NCBI RefSeq assembly: GCF_006829085.1
Contig: NZ_BJTC01000003.1
Location: 124,001-188,000 of the forward strand
Length of the DNA stretch: 64,000 nt
Direction: 5' to 3'
From: Chryseobacterium sp. ON_d1
GTDB taxonomy: Bacteria > Bacteroidota > Bacteroidia > Flavobacteriales > Weeksellaceae
A program made the position numbers and the translations under genes. Positions 51,030-59,869 of this stretch are shown here, piece by piece (the stretch's first letter is position 1; each line of letters starts with the position of its first letter). Under the pieces are notes generated by a model. The model worked only from the letters and a program-made list of their open reading frames with translations, searched no databases and was not told the origin of the DNA.

Positions 51030-51938
51030 TTATGATTCTATCTTTTGTTTTTTAAACATGGCAGGATTGTAATTGATAACAAAAACGCCCACAATAATCA
51101 ATACTGCTGCGATGATGAATTTGGCAGAAATTTTTTCATCAAGAATCAGCCAGCTTAAAAAAATGGAAATTATCGTATTGATATAAGCTAATATGGATAC
51201 CTGAACCGGAGAAACTTTGGTAAGCGCATAATGAAAGGCAAAAAATGCAGCTACAGAACCGAAACAGGATAAATACAACATGGCAGAGATGCTTTTCAGG
51301 CTCCAGTTTCCGAAATTATAATTTTCTGTAAAAAGGAAAGCGAAAATGATTTGTATAACACCCGCAAATGCAAACTGATAAAAAAGGTTCAGGGAAATAT
51401 TTCCGCTTTGAATATTAAGTTTTTTTGTGAAAATTGTTCCCGAAGCCCATCCGGCAATGGCAATAAATAAAAACAGAATACCAAGGGCATAGTCCGGGTT
51501 CTTAAGATCATTGATGCCATCCCAGAATATAAAAAGAATTCCGCTGAAGCACAAAACCACCCCTGCAAAAGCCCGCCAGCTGAATTTCTGAAGTCCTAAA
51601 GCCATACTTCCGAAAAATACCAGAATAGGGGAGCATGCACTTATCAGTGAAGTCAGGCTGCTTGTGACTTCCTCTTCAGCTACGGTTGTCATCCCGTTGG
51701 CAACCACAAGCATTAAAGCTGAAAAGATAAACTGATATTTCAGGTTGTTCCATCCAATCCATTTAAATTCCTTTTTATAGGTAAGAATGAGAAACATGAT
51801 TATAGCAGCGAGAAATTGCCGTATCCCTGCTACAAACCATGCGGGAATGGTTTCTACCGCAACCCTTATTGATAAAAAAGTAGTACCCCAGACAATAGCA
51901 ACGGTACATACAGCCAGTGTAAGTTTATAATCTTTCAA
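51030..51938 (-). CDS. DMT/EamA family transporter
   Basis: 302 residues with ten helices: two EamA repeats, VAIVWGTTFLSIRVAVETIP near the start and LYLSCFGSVAAFFAFHYALTKVSPV in the second. Members export metabolites or amino acids. The frame extends to TTG 51956, but a TAnnTTTG element (51958-51965) leaves that codon near or upstream of the transcription start, so the in-frame TTG at 51938 (MKDYKLTL) is preferred. No ATG is available in this region. Confidence 0.85.
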   Translation of the reverse strand: MKDYKLTLAVCTVAIVWGTTFLSIRVAVETIPAWFVAGIRQFLAAIIMFLILTYKKEFKWIGWNNLKYQFIFSALMLVVANGMTTVAEEEVTSSLTSLISACSPILVFFGSMALGLQKFSWRAFAGVVLCFSGILFIFWDGINDLKNPDYALGILFLFIAIAGWASGTIFTKKLNIQSGNISLNLFYQFAFAGVIQIIFAFLFTENYNFGNWSLKSISAMLYLSCFGSVAAFFAFHYALTKVSPVQVSILAYINTIISIFLSWLILDEKISAKFIIAAVLIIVGVFVINYNPAMFKKQKIES

Positions 51939-51957
51939 TATAATGTGGTGTAACAAA

Positions 51958-51965
51958 CAAATGTA
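51958..51965 (-). promoter_or_regulatory. -7 element of the DMT transporter gene
   Basis: TACATTTG on the minus strand, exact TAnnTTTG. Decides for the inner TTG start. Confidence 0.5.
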
Positions 51966-52097
51966 AAGTTTTTACAGGAAAAAGAATGGGTACAGTTCTT
52001 TCAATTTTTGATGATACAGATATGAGAAAAAAAATTGTTGATTGGGCTTTGCTTATGATAAAAGAACTTCCGGCTTCCAACTTCCGTCATTATTTTC

Positions 52098-52105
52098 TAT
52101 CTTTG
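52098..52105 (+). promoter_or_regulatory. -7 element of purE
   Basis: TATCTTTG, 20 nt before the ATG at 52126. It lies inside a longer frame and so supports the shorter PurE start. Confidence 0.5.
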
Positions 52106-52125
52106 GACATCTAATAAAATTGAAG

Positions 52126-52629
52126 ATGGTAGGAATTATTATGGGCAGTCAGAGCGATCTGCCGATCATGGAACAGGCTGCAAATTTTCTTAAAAGCCTT
52201 GATATCCCTTATGAACTGACAGTAGTTTCAGCACACAGAACACCTGAAAGAATGTTTGATTATGCAAAGACGGCTCAGGAAAGAGGTTTGAAGGTAATTG
52301 TAGCAGGGGCTGGGGGAGCAGCCCACCTTCCGGGAATGGTGGCAAGCTGTACGACACTTCCGGTGATCGGAGTTCCGATCTTGTCCAGTAATTCAATAGA
52401 CGGATGGGATTCTGTTTTATCTATTCTTCAGATGCCTGGCGGAATTCCTGTAGCAACGGTCGCTTTGAACGGAGCTTTGAATGCTGGGATATTGGCAGCA
52501 AAAATTTTAGGAAGCGGTAATGAAGAAGTGGCCGCAAAACTTCAGAAATATCAGGATTCTTTAAAAGATAAGGTGTTAGGAACAGTAGATGATATCAAGG
52601 CTCAGCATCCTAATCATTTTGACAAATAG
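52126..52629 (+). CDS. purE: N5-carboxyaminoimidazole ribonucleotide mutase (PurE)
   Basis: A 167-residue protein starting MVGIIMGSQSDLPIM, with SAHRTPERMFDYA (about 36-48), GAGGAAHLPGMVAS and LPVIGVPI. Active-site Ser9-Asp11 and His38 are present. It rearranges N5-CAIR to CAIR after PurK. The longer frame to 52042 has 28 unlike residues and a promoter in it and is rejected. The gene stands alone with its own terminator, away from purK. Confidence 0.94.
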   Translation: MVGIIMGSQSDLPIMEQAANFLKSLDIPYELTVVSAHRTPERMFDYAKTAQERGLKVIVAGAGGAAHLPGMVASCTTLPVIGVPILSSNSIDGWDSVLSILQMPGGIPVATVALNGALNAGILAAKILGSGNEEVAAKLQKYQDSLKDKVLGTVDDIKAQHPNHFDK

Positions 52630-52648
52630 TTAATCTCAGTACTCAAAA

Positions 52649-52680
52649 TAAAAGCCTCGCTTTTCAGCGGGGCTTCTTTG
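52649..52680 (+). terminator. Terminator after purE
   Basis: GCCTCGC / GCGGGGC (one G-T pair), TTTTCA loop, then TTCTTTGTTTT. It converges with the end of the BspA-like gene. Confidence 0.65.
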
Positions 52681-52682
52681 TT

Positions 52683-54242
52683 TTATTTCTTAATGAATTT
52701 TGAAGAGAACGTAGAGTGTTTCAGGATGAGCTGCAGAATGTAATTACCTTTTGGTAAAGATCCCACATTGATCATATCTTTATTAGGATTTCCTTCCAAT
52801 ACCAGTCTTCCGCCTGCATCATAAATTTTATATCCTTTTATATCATCTAATCCTTCAATGTGAATATCATCCACTGCAGGATTAGGATAAAGCAGGATTT
52901 TTTTGCTGAGTTTTATCTCTGATGAAGACAGTAAGCAGTTTCCTACAGTATCTCCAGACATTATCCAGCCTTTATTGATAAGAATATTTCTTTTATCTGT
53001 TGCATTGGAAGCGTATGTCAGAGGTGTTGTATTATCTAAATCAATGTTATTGGCCGTGTTAGGATTGTCAGCCCATCCTGCCAGTGTTTTACTGAAATTT
53101 TCACAATCCATTCCTGCCCCCATCAAAGCCTGTGCACCGATAGTCAGGGAGGCCAGATTCCAGCTTGCAAGAGAGTGATTAAAGTTCGGAGTCTCTTTAA
53201 GAATCTGGTCTATTCTGGTAACTTTTGTCATATCCCAATTTTCTAAAGAATGATTAAAAGCTGTACAGCCATGAATAGCATGAGCCATATTCGTAACTTT
53301 AGAAGTATTCCAGTTGTTTAAAGATTGATTGAAGGCAGAATCAAAGTGGAACATAAAGCGGATATCTTCAAGGCTCGAGGTATCCCAGTTGTTCAGAGGC
53401 TGATTGTAGCTTGGGCAAAGAGCAAACATCCATTTCATATCAGTCACTTTCGAAACATTCCAATTGTTTACCGACTGGTTAAATATTCCTCTTCCCGCAA
53501 ACATAAAACTGAGGTCAGTTGCCGATGACATGTTCCAGCTATTAAGATATGGAGAATTGAACTGATCAGGGAGGGAGGTGTTGATACTATCATACATAAT
53601 AGCAAACATAAATCTGAAGTTCTTAATTGTTGAAGTATTCCAGTTCTGCATAGAGCTGGCACCCGTAAAGCTTTTTATACCATAAAACATATAAGAGGCA
53701 TCTTCAACATTGCTAAGGTTAGGAATATCAGTTGCAGTGATCTGAATGATTTTACAGTGACCGAATGCACTGTTCATAGAAGTCCAGGCGATGTTTCCCC
53801 ACTGTTCTATTTCCAATATTTTATCGGCACTGCCGTTGATCTGCCAGATCGGGAAGATCTGATCCGGAAGCTGAACTTCCTGTACATCGCCGAATTTTAT
53901 TTGTCTGAAAATACCGTTGCCGTTGCTTACTTTTACTCTGTATTTTGCAGCATCCTTATCTCCGAATGACATCCCGAAATCAATAAAAACCTGTTTTGTG
54001 GAAGTTACACCGATCAGGCTTCCATTGTGTTGGGGAAAGCCCACTTCTTCCCAGTAAATGTCATAGTTTTCACCAATTCCGGGAAACCATATTTGTTGAT
54101 CGTTAGCCTGATAGGGAGCACTTACAGTAATAGGCTGTATCACTGTAGAAGCAGGCTTCCAGATGGTGATAAATTCATTCTGGGCTTTTATCATGCATAC
54201 CATCAAAATTAAAAAGACTGCCAAAAATTTTTTCAGTATCAT
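52683..54242 (-). CDS. BspA-like DUF285 repeat protein with T9SS type A domain, copy 1
   Basis: 519 residues: signal peptide (MILKKFLAVFLILMVCMIKAQ), an N-terminal beta region (about 22-130), then DUF285/BspA repeats of about 24 residues (about 160-370: e.g. NWNTSKVTNMAHAIHGCTAFN, NWDTSSLEDIRFMFHFDSAFN). A T9SS type A sorting domain ends it (about 447-519: LLYPNPAVDDIHIEGL, SLPKGNYILQL, SSKFIKK). Such proteins are surface-exposed. It is a tandem paralogue of the upstream gene at 54259, which it follows after 16 nt. Confidence 0.88.
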   Translation of the reverse strand: MILKKFLAVFLILMVCMIKAQNEFITIWKPASTVIQPITVSAPYQANDQQIWFPGIGENYDIYWEEVGFPQHNGSLIGVTSTKQVFIDFGMSFGDKDAAKYRVKVSNGNGIFRQIKFGDVQEVQLPDQIFPIWQINGSADKILEIEQWGNIAWTSMNSAFGHCKIIQITATDIPNLSNVEDASYMFYGIKSFTGASSMQNWNTSTIKNFRFMFAIMYDSINTSLPDQFNSPYLNSWNMSSATDLSFMFAGRGIFNQSVNNWNVSKVTDMKWMFALCPSYNQPLNNWDTSSLEDIRFMFHFDSAFNQSLNNWNTSKVTNMAHAIHGCTAFNHSLENWDMTKVTRIDQILKETPNFNHSLASWNLASLTIGAQALMGAGMDCENFSKTLAGWADNPNTANNIDLDNTTPLTYASNATDKRNILINKGWIMSGDTVGNCLLSSSEIKLSKKILLYPNPAVDDIHIEGLDDIKGYKIYDAGGRLVLEGNPNKDMINVGSLPKGNYILQLILKHSTFSSKFIKK

Positions 54243-54258
54243 ATTGGGTACTTTATGG

Positions 54259-55818
54259 TTATTTCTTAATTAATTTTGAAGAGAATGTTTTTTCTTTCGT
54301 GATAAGCTGTATGATGTAGTTTCCTTTGGGTAAAGAGCTTACATTGATGACATCACTGTTAGGATTTCCTTCTTTTATGAGCCTTCCGCTTGCCTCATAA
54401 ATTTTATAATTTTTAATATCACTTAGCCCTTCAATATGGATATCATCTACTGCAGGATTAGGATAAAGCGAAAGTTTTTTATTCAGCTTTACATCTGATG
54501 AAGACAATAAACAGCTTCCAACAGTATCACCTGTAAATGACCACCCTTTATTGATGAGAATATCTCTTTTGTCTGATACATTGGAAGCATATTTTAATAC
54601 TGTTAAAGGACCTAATGAGATATTGTTCGCCGTATTGGGATTATCTGCCCATCCCATGAGTGTTTTACTGTAATTTTCGCAATTAAGTCCTGATAATGTT
54701 AAAGAACCGTTACCATTGATAAGAGAAGCCAAATTCCAGTTTCCTAATGGCTGATTGTAGTTTGTGGCACCATTCAGTATATGATCAATTCTCTCTACTT
54801 TAGTCATGTCCCAATTTTCTAAAGACTGATTAAAGGATGTGCAACCATGAAATATATGAGCCATATTGGTAACTTTGGAAGTGTTCCAGTTTAACGGCTG
54901 ATTGAAGACAGGAATCATATGAAGCATAAAGTGCATATCTTCAAGGTTTGAGGTATCCCAGTTATCCAGACGCTGATTGAAGCTTAAACACTGGCCAAAC
55001 ATCCAGCTCATATCAGTTACTTTTGATACATCCCAGCTGTTAAGAGTCTGGTTAAAATGGGTTCTGTTTGAAAACATATAGCTAAGATTCGTGGCAGATG
55101 ACATATTCCAGCTGTCAAGATAAGGCGGGTTGAATTGCTCTGTCAGCCCAGGTGGCGATGGTGTATCAAATAAAAGTGAAAACATAAAACTGAAATTCCG
55201 GATCTTCGAAGTATCCCAGTTTTGCATAGAGCTTGCGCCTTTAAAATTGGTAGTACCATAAAACATGAAAGAAGCATCCTCCACATTATTAAGTTTCGGA
55301 GTATCTGTGGCAGTAAGCTCCATCAGCCTGCATAGACTGAAGGCGCAGTTCATACTCGTCCATGAAATATTACCCCACTGTTCTATTTCTAGTAATTTAT
55401 CTGTACTTCCATTGATCTGCCAGATGGGGATGAGTTGCTCGGGACCGGGAAATAGTTGGGATGTTCCGAATCTGATTTGTCTGAATGTACCGCTGCCATT
55501 GCTCACTTTTACCCTGTATTTTGCATCGGGTCCGTCTGAAAAGGAAGTTCCAAAATCAATAAAAACCTGCTTTGTGGAAGTGACATTGGTAAGAGTCCCG
55601 TTGTGTTGGGGGTATCCTACCTCCTCCCAGTAAATATCATAATTGTCACCAATTCCAGGAAACCATATCTGCTGAGAATTTGCCTGATAAGGAGCATCTA
55701 CGTTTACGGGCGGTAAAACAGTAGACCCAGGTTTCCAGATGGTAATGAATTCATTCTGGGCTTTCACCAGGAAGACCAGCATAAAAAAAAAGAATGTTGG
55801 AATTTTTTTTAAGATCAT
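54259..55818 (-). CDS. BspA-like DUF285 repeat protein with T9SS type A domain, copy 2
   Basis: 519 residues, equal in length and domain order to the copy at 52683: signal peptide ending VKAQ, N-terminal beta region, DUF285 repeats (NWDTSKIRNFSFMF, SWNMSSATNLSYMFS, SWDVSKVTDMSWMFGQCLSFN, NWDTSNLEDMHFMLH), and the T9SS domain (LSLYPNPAVDDIHIEGLSD ... LIKK). The ends are nearly the same in both copies, while the middle differs at many residues. First gene of the pair; the two are surely one transcript. Confidence 0.88.
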   Translation of the reverse strand: MILKKIPTFFFFMLVFLVKAQNEFITIWKPGSTVLPPVNVDAPYQANSQQIWFPGIGDNYDIYWEEVGYPQHNGTLTNVTSTKQVFIDFGTSFSDGPDAKYRVKVSNGSGTFRQIRFGTSQLFPGPEQLIPIWQINGSTDKLLEIEQWGNISWTSMNCAFSLCRLMELTATDTPKLNNVEDASFMFYGTTNFKGASSMQNWDTSKIRNFSFMFSLLFDTPSPPGLTEQFNPPYLDSWNMSSATNLSYMFSNRTHFNQTLNSWDVSKVTDMSWMFGQCLSFNQRLDNWDTSNLEDMHFMLHMIPVFNQPLNWNTSKVTNMAHIFHGCTSFNQSLENWDMTKVERIDHILNGATNYNQPLGNWNLASLINGNGSLTLSGLNCENYSKTLMGWADNPNTANNISLGPLTVLKYASNVSDKRDILINKGWSFTGDTVGSCLLSSSDVKLNKKLSLYPNPAVDDIHIEGLSDIKNYKIYEASGRLIKEGNPNSDVINVSSLPKGNYIIQLITKEKTFSSKLIKK

Positions 55819-56130
55819 GTTTATCGTTTTATAGGTATTAGTTTTGTCTTTGGTTACTGTTTGATAAATAGGAGAGGATAGATCCTATTGTTCATCAAAA
55901 CCTGTTAGAGAATGAATATGGAATTATTAGCACTTTCCTATAGGAATTTACCGGATATATTTTTTTGTACAATGAAATGATAATATATGTAGAGAAAAGG
56001 TAAAAGTTTTTGTACATGTCATTAGTTTGTGAAATAAACATAGCTAAAATACAAAAAACTTAATATATTTTTAACTTTGTTGTAAAATTAACAGTATTTT
56101 ATGTTGTTTAATAAAACTATATAAATAAAA
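55819..56130. other. Gap upstream of the BspA-like pair, no gene seen
   Basis: No reading frame or exact TAnnTTTG element for the minus-strand pair is visible. TTTTTGTACA occurs twice (55972-55981 and 56007-56016), 35 nt apart, a possible regulatory direct repeat. Confidence 0.4.
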
Positions 56131-56151
56131 AACTCTCCAAAATGGAGAGTT
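56131..56151 (-). terminator. Terminator after the yiaA-like gene
   Basis: AACTCTCCA / TGGAGAGTT, 3-nt loop, then TTTTTATTTAT on the minus strand, 5 nt after the stop. Confidence 0.85.
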
Positions 56152-56156
56152 CTGCT

Positions 56157-56549
56157 TTATTCCTGAATCATATTATCACGTGTATTTTTCTGGACTGCTA
56201 TGGCTCCGAAGAGAGCGAGCAAAAACGCAAAGGCATAAAAACCTTTTTCACTGGGAAGAATGGTTGCATTCCATAGTCCGATCGCAAGTAATACAATAGA
56301 TGATAATGTTGCAAACCAACAGATCCCATAATAAATATCTGTTACCTGAATGTTTTCCAATCTGTCTCTTACCGCCTTTTGCAGTGAAACAACGGCAAAT
56401 AGACCATAAAGAAGAATGGTGAAATAATACCCTTTTTCATTCAGCTGCATTTCAGCTCTTGCAAGGCCGACAATGAACCCGATCATTCCTGCTCCCAATG
56501 CTACCCATGATGCAGCGATAAATGCATTCGATACCTTTTGTTTTTTCAT
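56157..56549 (-). CDS. YiaA/YiaB family inner membrane protein
   Basis: 130 residues with two copies of the YiaAB two-helix unit (FIAASWVALGAGMIGFIVGL...GYYFTILLYGLFAVVSLQKAVRD, then ATLSSIVLLAIGLWNA...GFYAFAFLLALFGAIAVQKNTRD). Four helices, cytoplasmic charged ends. Function unknown. It stands alone with a terminator behind it. Confidence 0.87.
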   Translation of the reverse strand: MKKQKVSNAFIAASWVALGAGMIGFIVGLARAEMQLNEKGYYFTILLYGLFAVVSLQKAVRDRLENIQVTDIYYGICWFATLSSIVLLAIGLWNATILPSEKGFYAFAFLLALFGAIAVQKNTRDNMIQE

Positions 56550-56769
56550 AGATTAATGTTTTATTTAGGAGGGCTAAGATATTCATTTTTTATAAACAGA
56601 GCCTTAGTAAAGTGGAAATATGTGTAAAATACGGACACTGTATATTTATTAATTTTTACGCTTAAACTAAAGTCCGTTTCTTTGGGTAATTATAAAAATA
56701 AACTCAGAGAACATATCAATCATCTCAGCTGCACATCACCCGAATCTCACTCTCATAACTCATCTATCA

Positions 56770-56795
56770 TAAAAAACTCCCCAGACCGGAGAGCT
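56770..56795 (-). terminator. Terminator after the repeat lipoprotein gene
   Basis: CTCTCC/GGGGAG stem (one G-T pair) followed on the minus strand by TTTTTTATG, 5 nt after the stop at 56801. Confidence 0.6.
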
Positions 56796-56800
56796 TAATC

Positions 56801-57610
56801 TTATTGAGTGATATATTCATAGTTGTACTGAACGGAAAGGCTTCCATCAGCTTCTTTTCCGACAACCTGAACTGGTAATCCTGAACTGTTGTATTGTATA
56901 GTGTAAGTTACAGTCTGGCTTTGCTGCCATACTCCGTTATTTTTAAAGCTTATTTTTTCTACGAGATAATTATTCTTGCTTAGAGTATAAGCTCTTCCCA
57001 TCATAATTTTAATATACTTATTGATATTGGTGTAAGGATTGAGCTTGTCATCATAAGAAAAATCACTTTTGTTGCTGTAAGTTATAGTTCCTCCCAATGT
57101 TGACGTTTCAGATGAAATATTATCTCCATTATAGACATACGTATCAGTCCCGGGGTTGGAACATTCAGGATTCTGACAGAGTGTGGAGGAGATCACCTGC
57201 CCGTTAGTATTATAGGTATAGGTGACTGTCCGGTTATAATTAGAGTTTGTGTAAATCGCTTTTACGTTTGTCAGCCGATCACCATTGTAAGTATAGACTG
57301 AATAATAATCTACCGTACCATCTGGCTTATAATAGTTTGTTTTTGAAGGTTTTCCGGTATTGTCATACTCGAAGGTTGAAGTTCTTCCTTCTGAAATTGT
57401 TTTGATTAATTGTCTCTGATTGTTATAACTCAAAGTTGAAACAGTTGTTTCAGGATTGGAAGGATTATCGTAATAAACGGTGGTTATCTTACTCAATAAC
57501 AGCTGAGGCTGTTCGGAAGGTGTATTCGTGCCCTCATTATCATCATTGCTGCTGCAGCTGTTAAAGAATACGACTGAGCTCATGAGTCCCAGAAATAAGA
57601 ATTTTTTCAT
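56801..57610 (-). CDS. Lipoprotein with Tyr-rich RHS-like beta repeats
   Basis: 269 residues: lipobox FFNSC (Cys19), then a Ser/Asp linker and a series of beta-hairpin repeats with the pattern Y-x-Y-[ND] (YNNQRQLIKTI, FEYDNTGKPSKTNYY, YTYNGDRLTNVKAIY, YTYNTNGQVIS). Resembles RHS/YD-type and DUF4595-type surface lipoproteins. No enzymatic motif. Expected on the outer membrane. It has a -7 element at 57628-57635. Confidence 0.8.
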   Translation of the reverse strand: MKKFLFLGLMSSVVFFNSCSSNDDNEGTNTPSEQPQLLLSKITTVYYDNPSNPETTVSTLSYNNQRQLIKTISEGRTSTFEYDNTGKPSKTNYYKPDGTVDYYSVYTYNGDRLTNVKAIYTNSNYNRTVTYTYNTNGQVISSTLCQNPECSNPGTDTYVYNGDNISSETSTLGGTITYSNKSDFSYDDKLNPYTNINKYIKIMMGRAYTLSKNNYLVEKISFKNNGVWQQSQTVTYTIQYNSSGLPVQVVGKEADGSLSVQYNYEYITQ

Positions 57611-57627
57611 GTTATTTTTTTTGTGGA

Positions 57628-57635
57628 CAAAAATA
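57628..57635 (-). promoter_or_regulatory. -7 element of the repeat lipoprotein gene
   Basis: TATTTTTG on the minus strand, 17 nt before the ATG at 57610. Confidence 0.45.
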
Positions 57636-57658
57636 AGAAATACTGGGTAGTATCACAT

Positions 57659-57691
57659 AAAAAATCCCACTATCTTATCAATAGTGGGATT
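57659..57691 (-). terminator. Terminator after ahcY
   Basis: AATCCCACTAT / ATAGTGGGATT, 8-nt loop, then TTTTTATG on the minus strand, 22 nt after the ahcY stop. Confidence 0.85.
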
Positions 57692-57712
57692 ATATCATGT
57701 TGTATTAAGATC

Positions 57713-59026
57713 TTAGTATCTGTAATATTCCGGCTTGAATGGCCCTTGTACGTCTACTCCGATATAGGCAGCCTGCTCAGGAGAAAGAGTTTCAAGCTCT
57801 ACGCTTAATTTCTTAAGGTGTAAAGCTGCTACTTTTTCATCTAAGTGCTTAGGAAGCGTGTATACTTCATTTTTATAAGCTGCAGCGTTATTCCATAATT
57901 CGATCTGAGCCAAAGTCTGGTTAGAGAAAGAGTTTGACATAACGAAACTTGGGTGGCCTGTAGCACATCCTAAATTTACAAGTCTACCTTCTGCAAGGAT
58001 GATCACTTCTTTTCCTTCAACAGTATAAATATCAACCTGAGGCTTCACTTCAGACTTCGTATGACCATAGTTTTTGTTCAACCAAGCCATATCGATTTCA
58101 TTATCGAAGTGACCGATGTTACAAACGATCGCTTTATCTTTCATTTTAAGGAAATGCTCTCCTCTTACGATATTGAAGTTACCAGTTGTAGTGATGATGA
58201 TATCAGCATTGTCTACTACAGTGTCTAATCTTTTTACTTCATAGCCGTCCATAGCTGCCTGAAGCGCACAGATCGGATCAATTTCCGTAACGGTAACAAT
58301 AGAACCCGCTCCTCTGAATGAAGCAGCAGTCCCTTTACCTACATCTCCATAACCGCAAACTACCACTCTTTTTCCGGCTAACATTACGTCTGTAGCTCTT
58401 CTTACCGCATCTACAGCAGATTCCTTACATCCGTATTTGTTGTCGAATTTAGATTTGGTTACTGAATCATTTACATTGATTGCAGGCATTACTAAAGTTC
58501 CGTTCTTCATTCTTTCATACAGCCTGTGTACTCCTGTAGTGGTTTCTTCAGAAAGCCCTTTAATATCTTTTGTTAATTCAGGGTATTTATCAAAAACCAT
58601 GTTTGTTAAATCTCCACCATCATCCAGAATCATGTTTAATGGTTTTCTGTCTTCACCAAAGAATAAAGTCTGCTCAATACACCAGTCAAATTCTTCTTCG
58701 TTTAAACCTTTCCATGCGTACACCGGAATTCCTGCAGCAGCAATAGCAGCAGCAGCGTGATCCTGTGTAGAGAAAATATTACAAGATGACCAGGTAACTT
58801 CAGCTCCTAAAGCTACCAAAGTCTCGATAAGCACAGCCGTTTGGATGGTCATGTGAAGACATCCTGCGATTCTTGCTCCTTTCAGTGGCTGAGACGGACC
58901 GTATTCTTCACGGATAGACATCAGACCAGGCATTTCTGCTTCAGCAAGGGTAATTTCTTTTCTACCCCATTCTGCAAGGGAGATATCCTTAACTTTATAA
59001 GGAAGGTATTGTGTTGTAGTACTCAT
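57713..59026 (-). CDS. ahcY: Adenosylhomocysteinase
   Basis: 437 residues. [15 protein letters not shown] (about 56-70), [21 protein letters not shown] (catalytic Asp), [18 protein letters not shown]-binding GYGDVGKG (about 223-230), and the C-terminal FKPEYYRY that closes over NAD. It splits S-adenosylhomocysteine to adenosine and homocysteine, recycling the product of methyltransferases. Length is standard. A TAATTTTG element lies upstream, and the phosphopantetheinyl transferase gene is divergent. Confidence 0.97.
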   Translation of the reverse strand: MSTTTQYLPYKVKDISLAEWGRKEITLAEAEMPGLMSIREEYGPSQPLKGARIAGCLHMTIQTAVLIETLVALGAEVTWSSCNIFSTQDHAAAAIAAAGIPVYAWKGLNEEEFDWCIEQTLFFGEDRKPLNMILDDGGDLTNMVFDKYPELTKDIKGLSEETTTGVHRLYERMKNGTLVMPAINVNDSVTKSKFDNKYGCKESAVDAVRRATDVMLAGKRVVVCGYGDVGKGTAASFRGAGSIVTVTEIDPICALQAAMDGYEVKRLDTVVDNADIIITTTGNFNIVRGEHFLKMKDKAIVCNIGHFDNEIDMAWLNKNYGHTKSEVKPQVDIYTVEGKEVIILAEGRLVNLGCATGHPSFVMSNSFSNQTLAQIELWNNAAAYKNEVYTLPKHLDEKVAALHLKKLSVELETLSPEQAAYIGVDVQGPFKPEYYRY

Positions 59027-59231
59027 ATGTAATGAATAATTTTAAATTCAATTGATAATGAAAGGCAAAATTACGATTAATAATTAAGATATAAAAACGA
59101 CAGATCAACTTAACATCTATGAGATTCAACATGAAATTCTGAAGCATGGAAGAAAGTTCTCGCTATGATTAATCTTTATACACTTCAAGCCACCTCCATC
59201 CTTCATCTTTTTTCGAATGATTTCTTTTCAC

Positions 59232-59239
59232 TATTTTTG
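59232..59239 (+). promoter_or_regulatory. -7 element of the phosphopantetheinyl transferase gene
   Basis: TATTTTTG, 15 nt before the ATG at 59255 and inside the longer frame from 59165, so it decides for the shorter start. Confidence 0.55.
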
Positions 59240-59254
59240 TCCAATAAAAAAACA

Positions 59255-59869
59255 ATGCCCCTTTACCGAGATTTTTCAGATGATAATGCCACCATCCTTG
59301 TTTGGAAGTATGATGAAAGTGAAGAACTTGATATCAATGAACTTCTGGAACCTGAAAATGTAGAAAAAGTAAAAGATTATCATCCTAAAAAATTGCTGGA
59401 AGTTCTGATGGTGCGTAAGCTTCTAAAAGGGTTGAAGCCTGGTTCTAAAATCTTATACAAAGAGAGAGAGCCTTTTCTTTCTCCATATGATGCAGAAATT
59501 TCCATTACCCATTCTTTTCCCTTTGCCGCAATTGCCATTTCTAAAAGCAAAATAGGAATTGATATTGAAAAATTTAATCCTAAGATTTTAAGGGTCATTG
59601 ATAAGTTTACCTACGAAAATGAGCGTGGGTTTATTCCTGAAGATAAAGCAGATACCTTTTATACTATCATATGGAGTGTGAAGGAAAGTATGTACAAAAT
59701 TCATCATTCAAAGTACTGGTCGTTAAAGAAAAACTATGAAGTAAAGCCTTTTGAGCTGAAGCATCTTCATAAAATAAGCTGCAGGGTATATGATGATCAG
59801 TTTTCTGATGAATTCAAAGCCAGGGTAGAGTTTTTTGATGATTACTGCTTTACGATTGTGGAGGAGTAG
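59255..59869 (+). CDS. 4'-phosphopantetheinyl transferase superfamily protein
   Basis: 204 residues starting MPLYRDFSDD. The Sfp-type motifs are visible: ISITHSFPFAAIAIS, KIGIDIEKF (Mg-binding Asp and Glu, about 105-113) and IIWSVKESMYKI (Trp-x-x-Lys-Glu-Ser). It attaches phosphopantetheine to carrier proteins. The longer frame to 59165 is rejected because a TAnnTTTG element lies in it. Its 3' end overlaps the converging FUSC gene by 20 nt. Confidence 0.87.
   Translation: MPLYRDFSDDNATILVWKYDESEELDINELLEPENVEKVKDYHPKKLLEVLMVRKLLKGLKPGSKILYKEREPFLSPYDAEISITHSFPFAAIAISKSKIGIDIEKFNPKILRVIDKFTYENERGFIPEDKADTFYTIIWSVKESMYKIHHSKYWSLKKNYEVKPFELKHLHKISCRVYDDQFSDEFKARVEFFDDYCFTIVEE

Noticed and set aside
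59027..59254. S-adenosylmethionine or homocysteine riboswitch before ahcY
   Set aside because: I looked for the conserved aptamer cores and found none; the leader is short.
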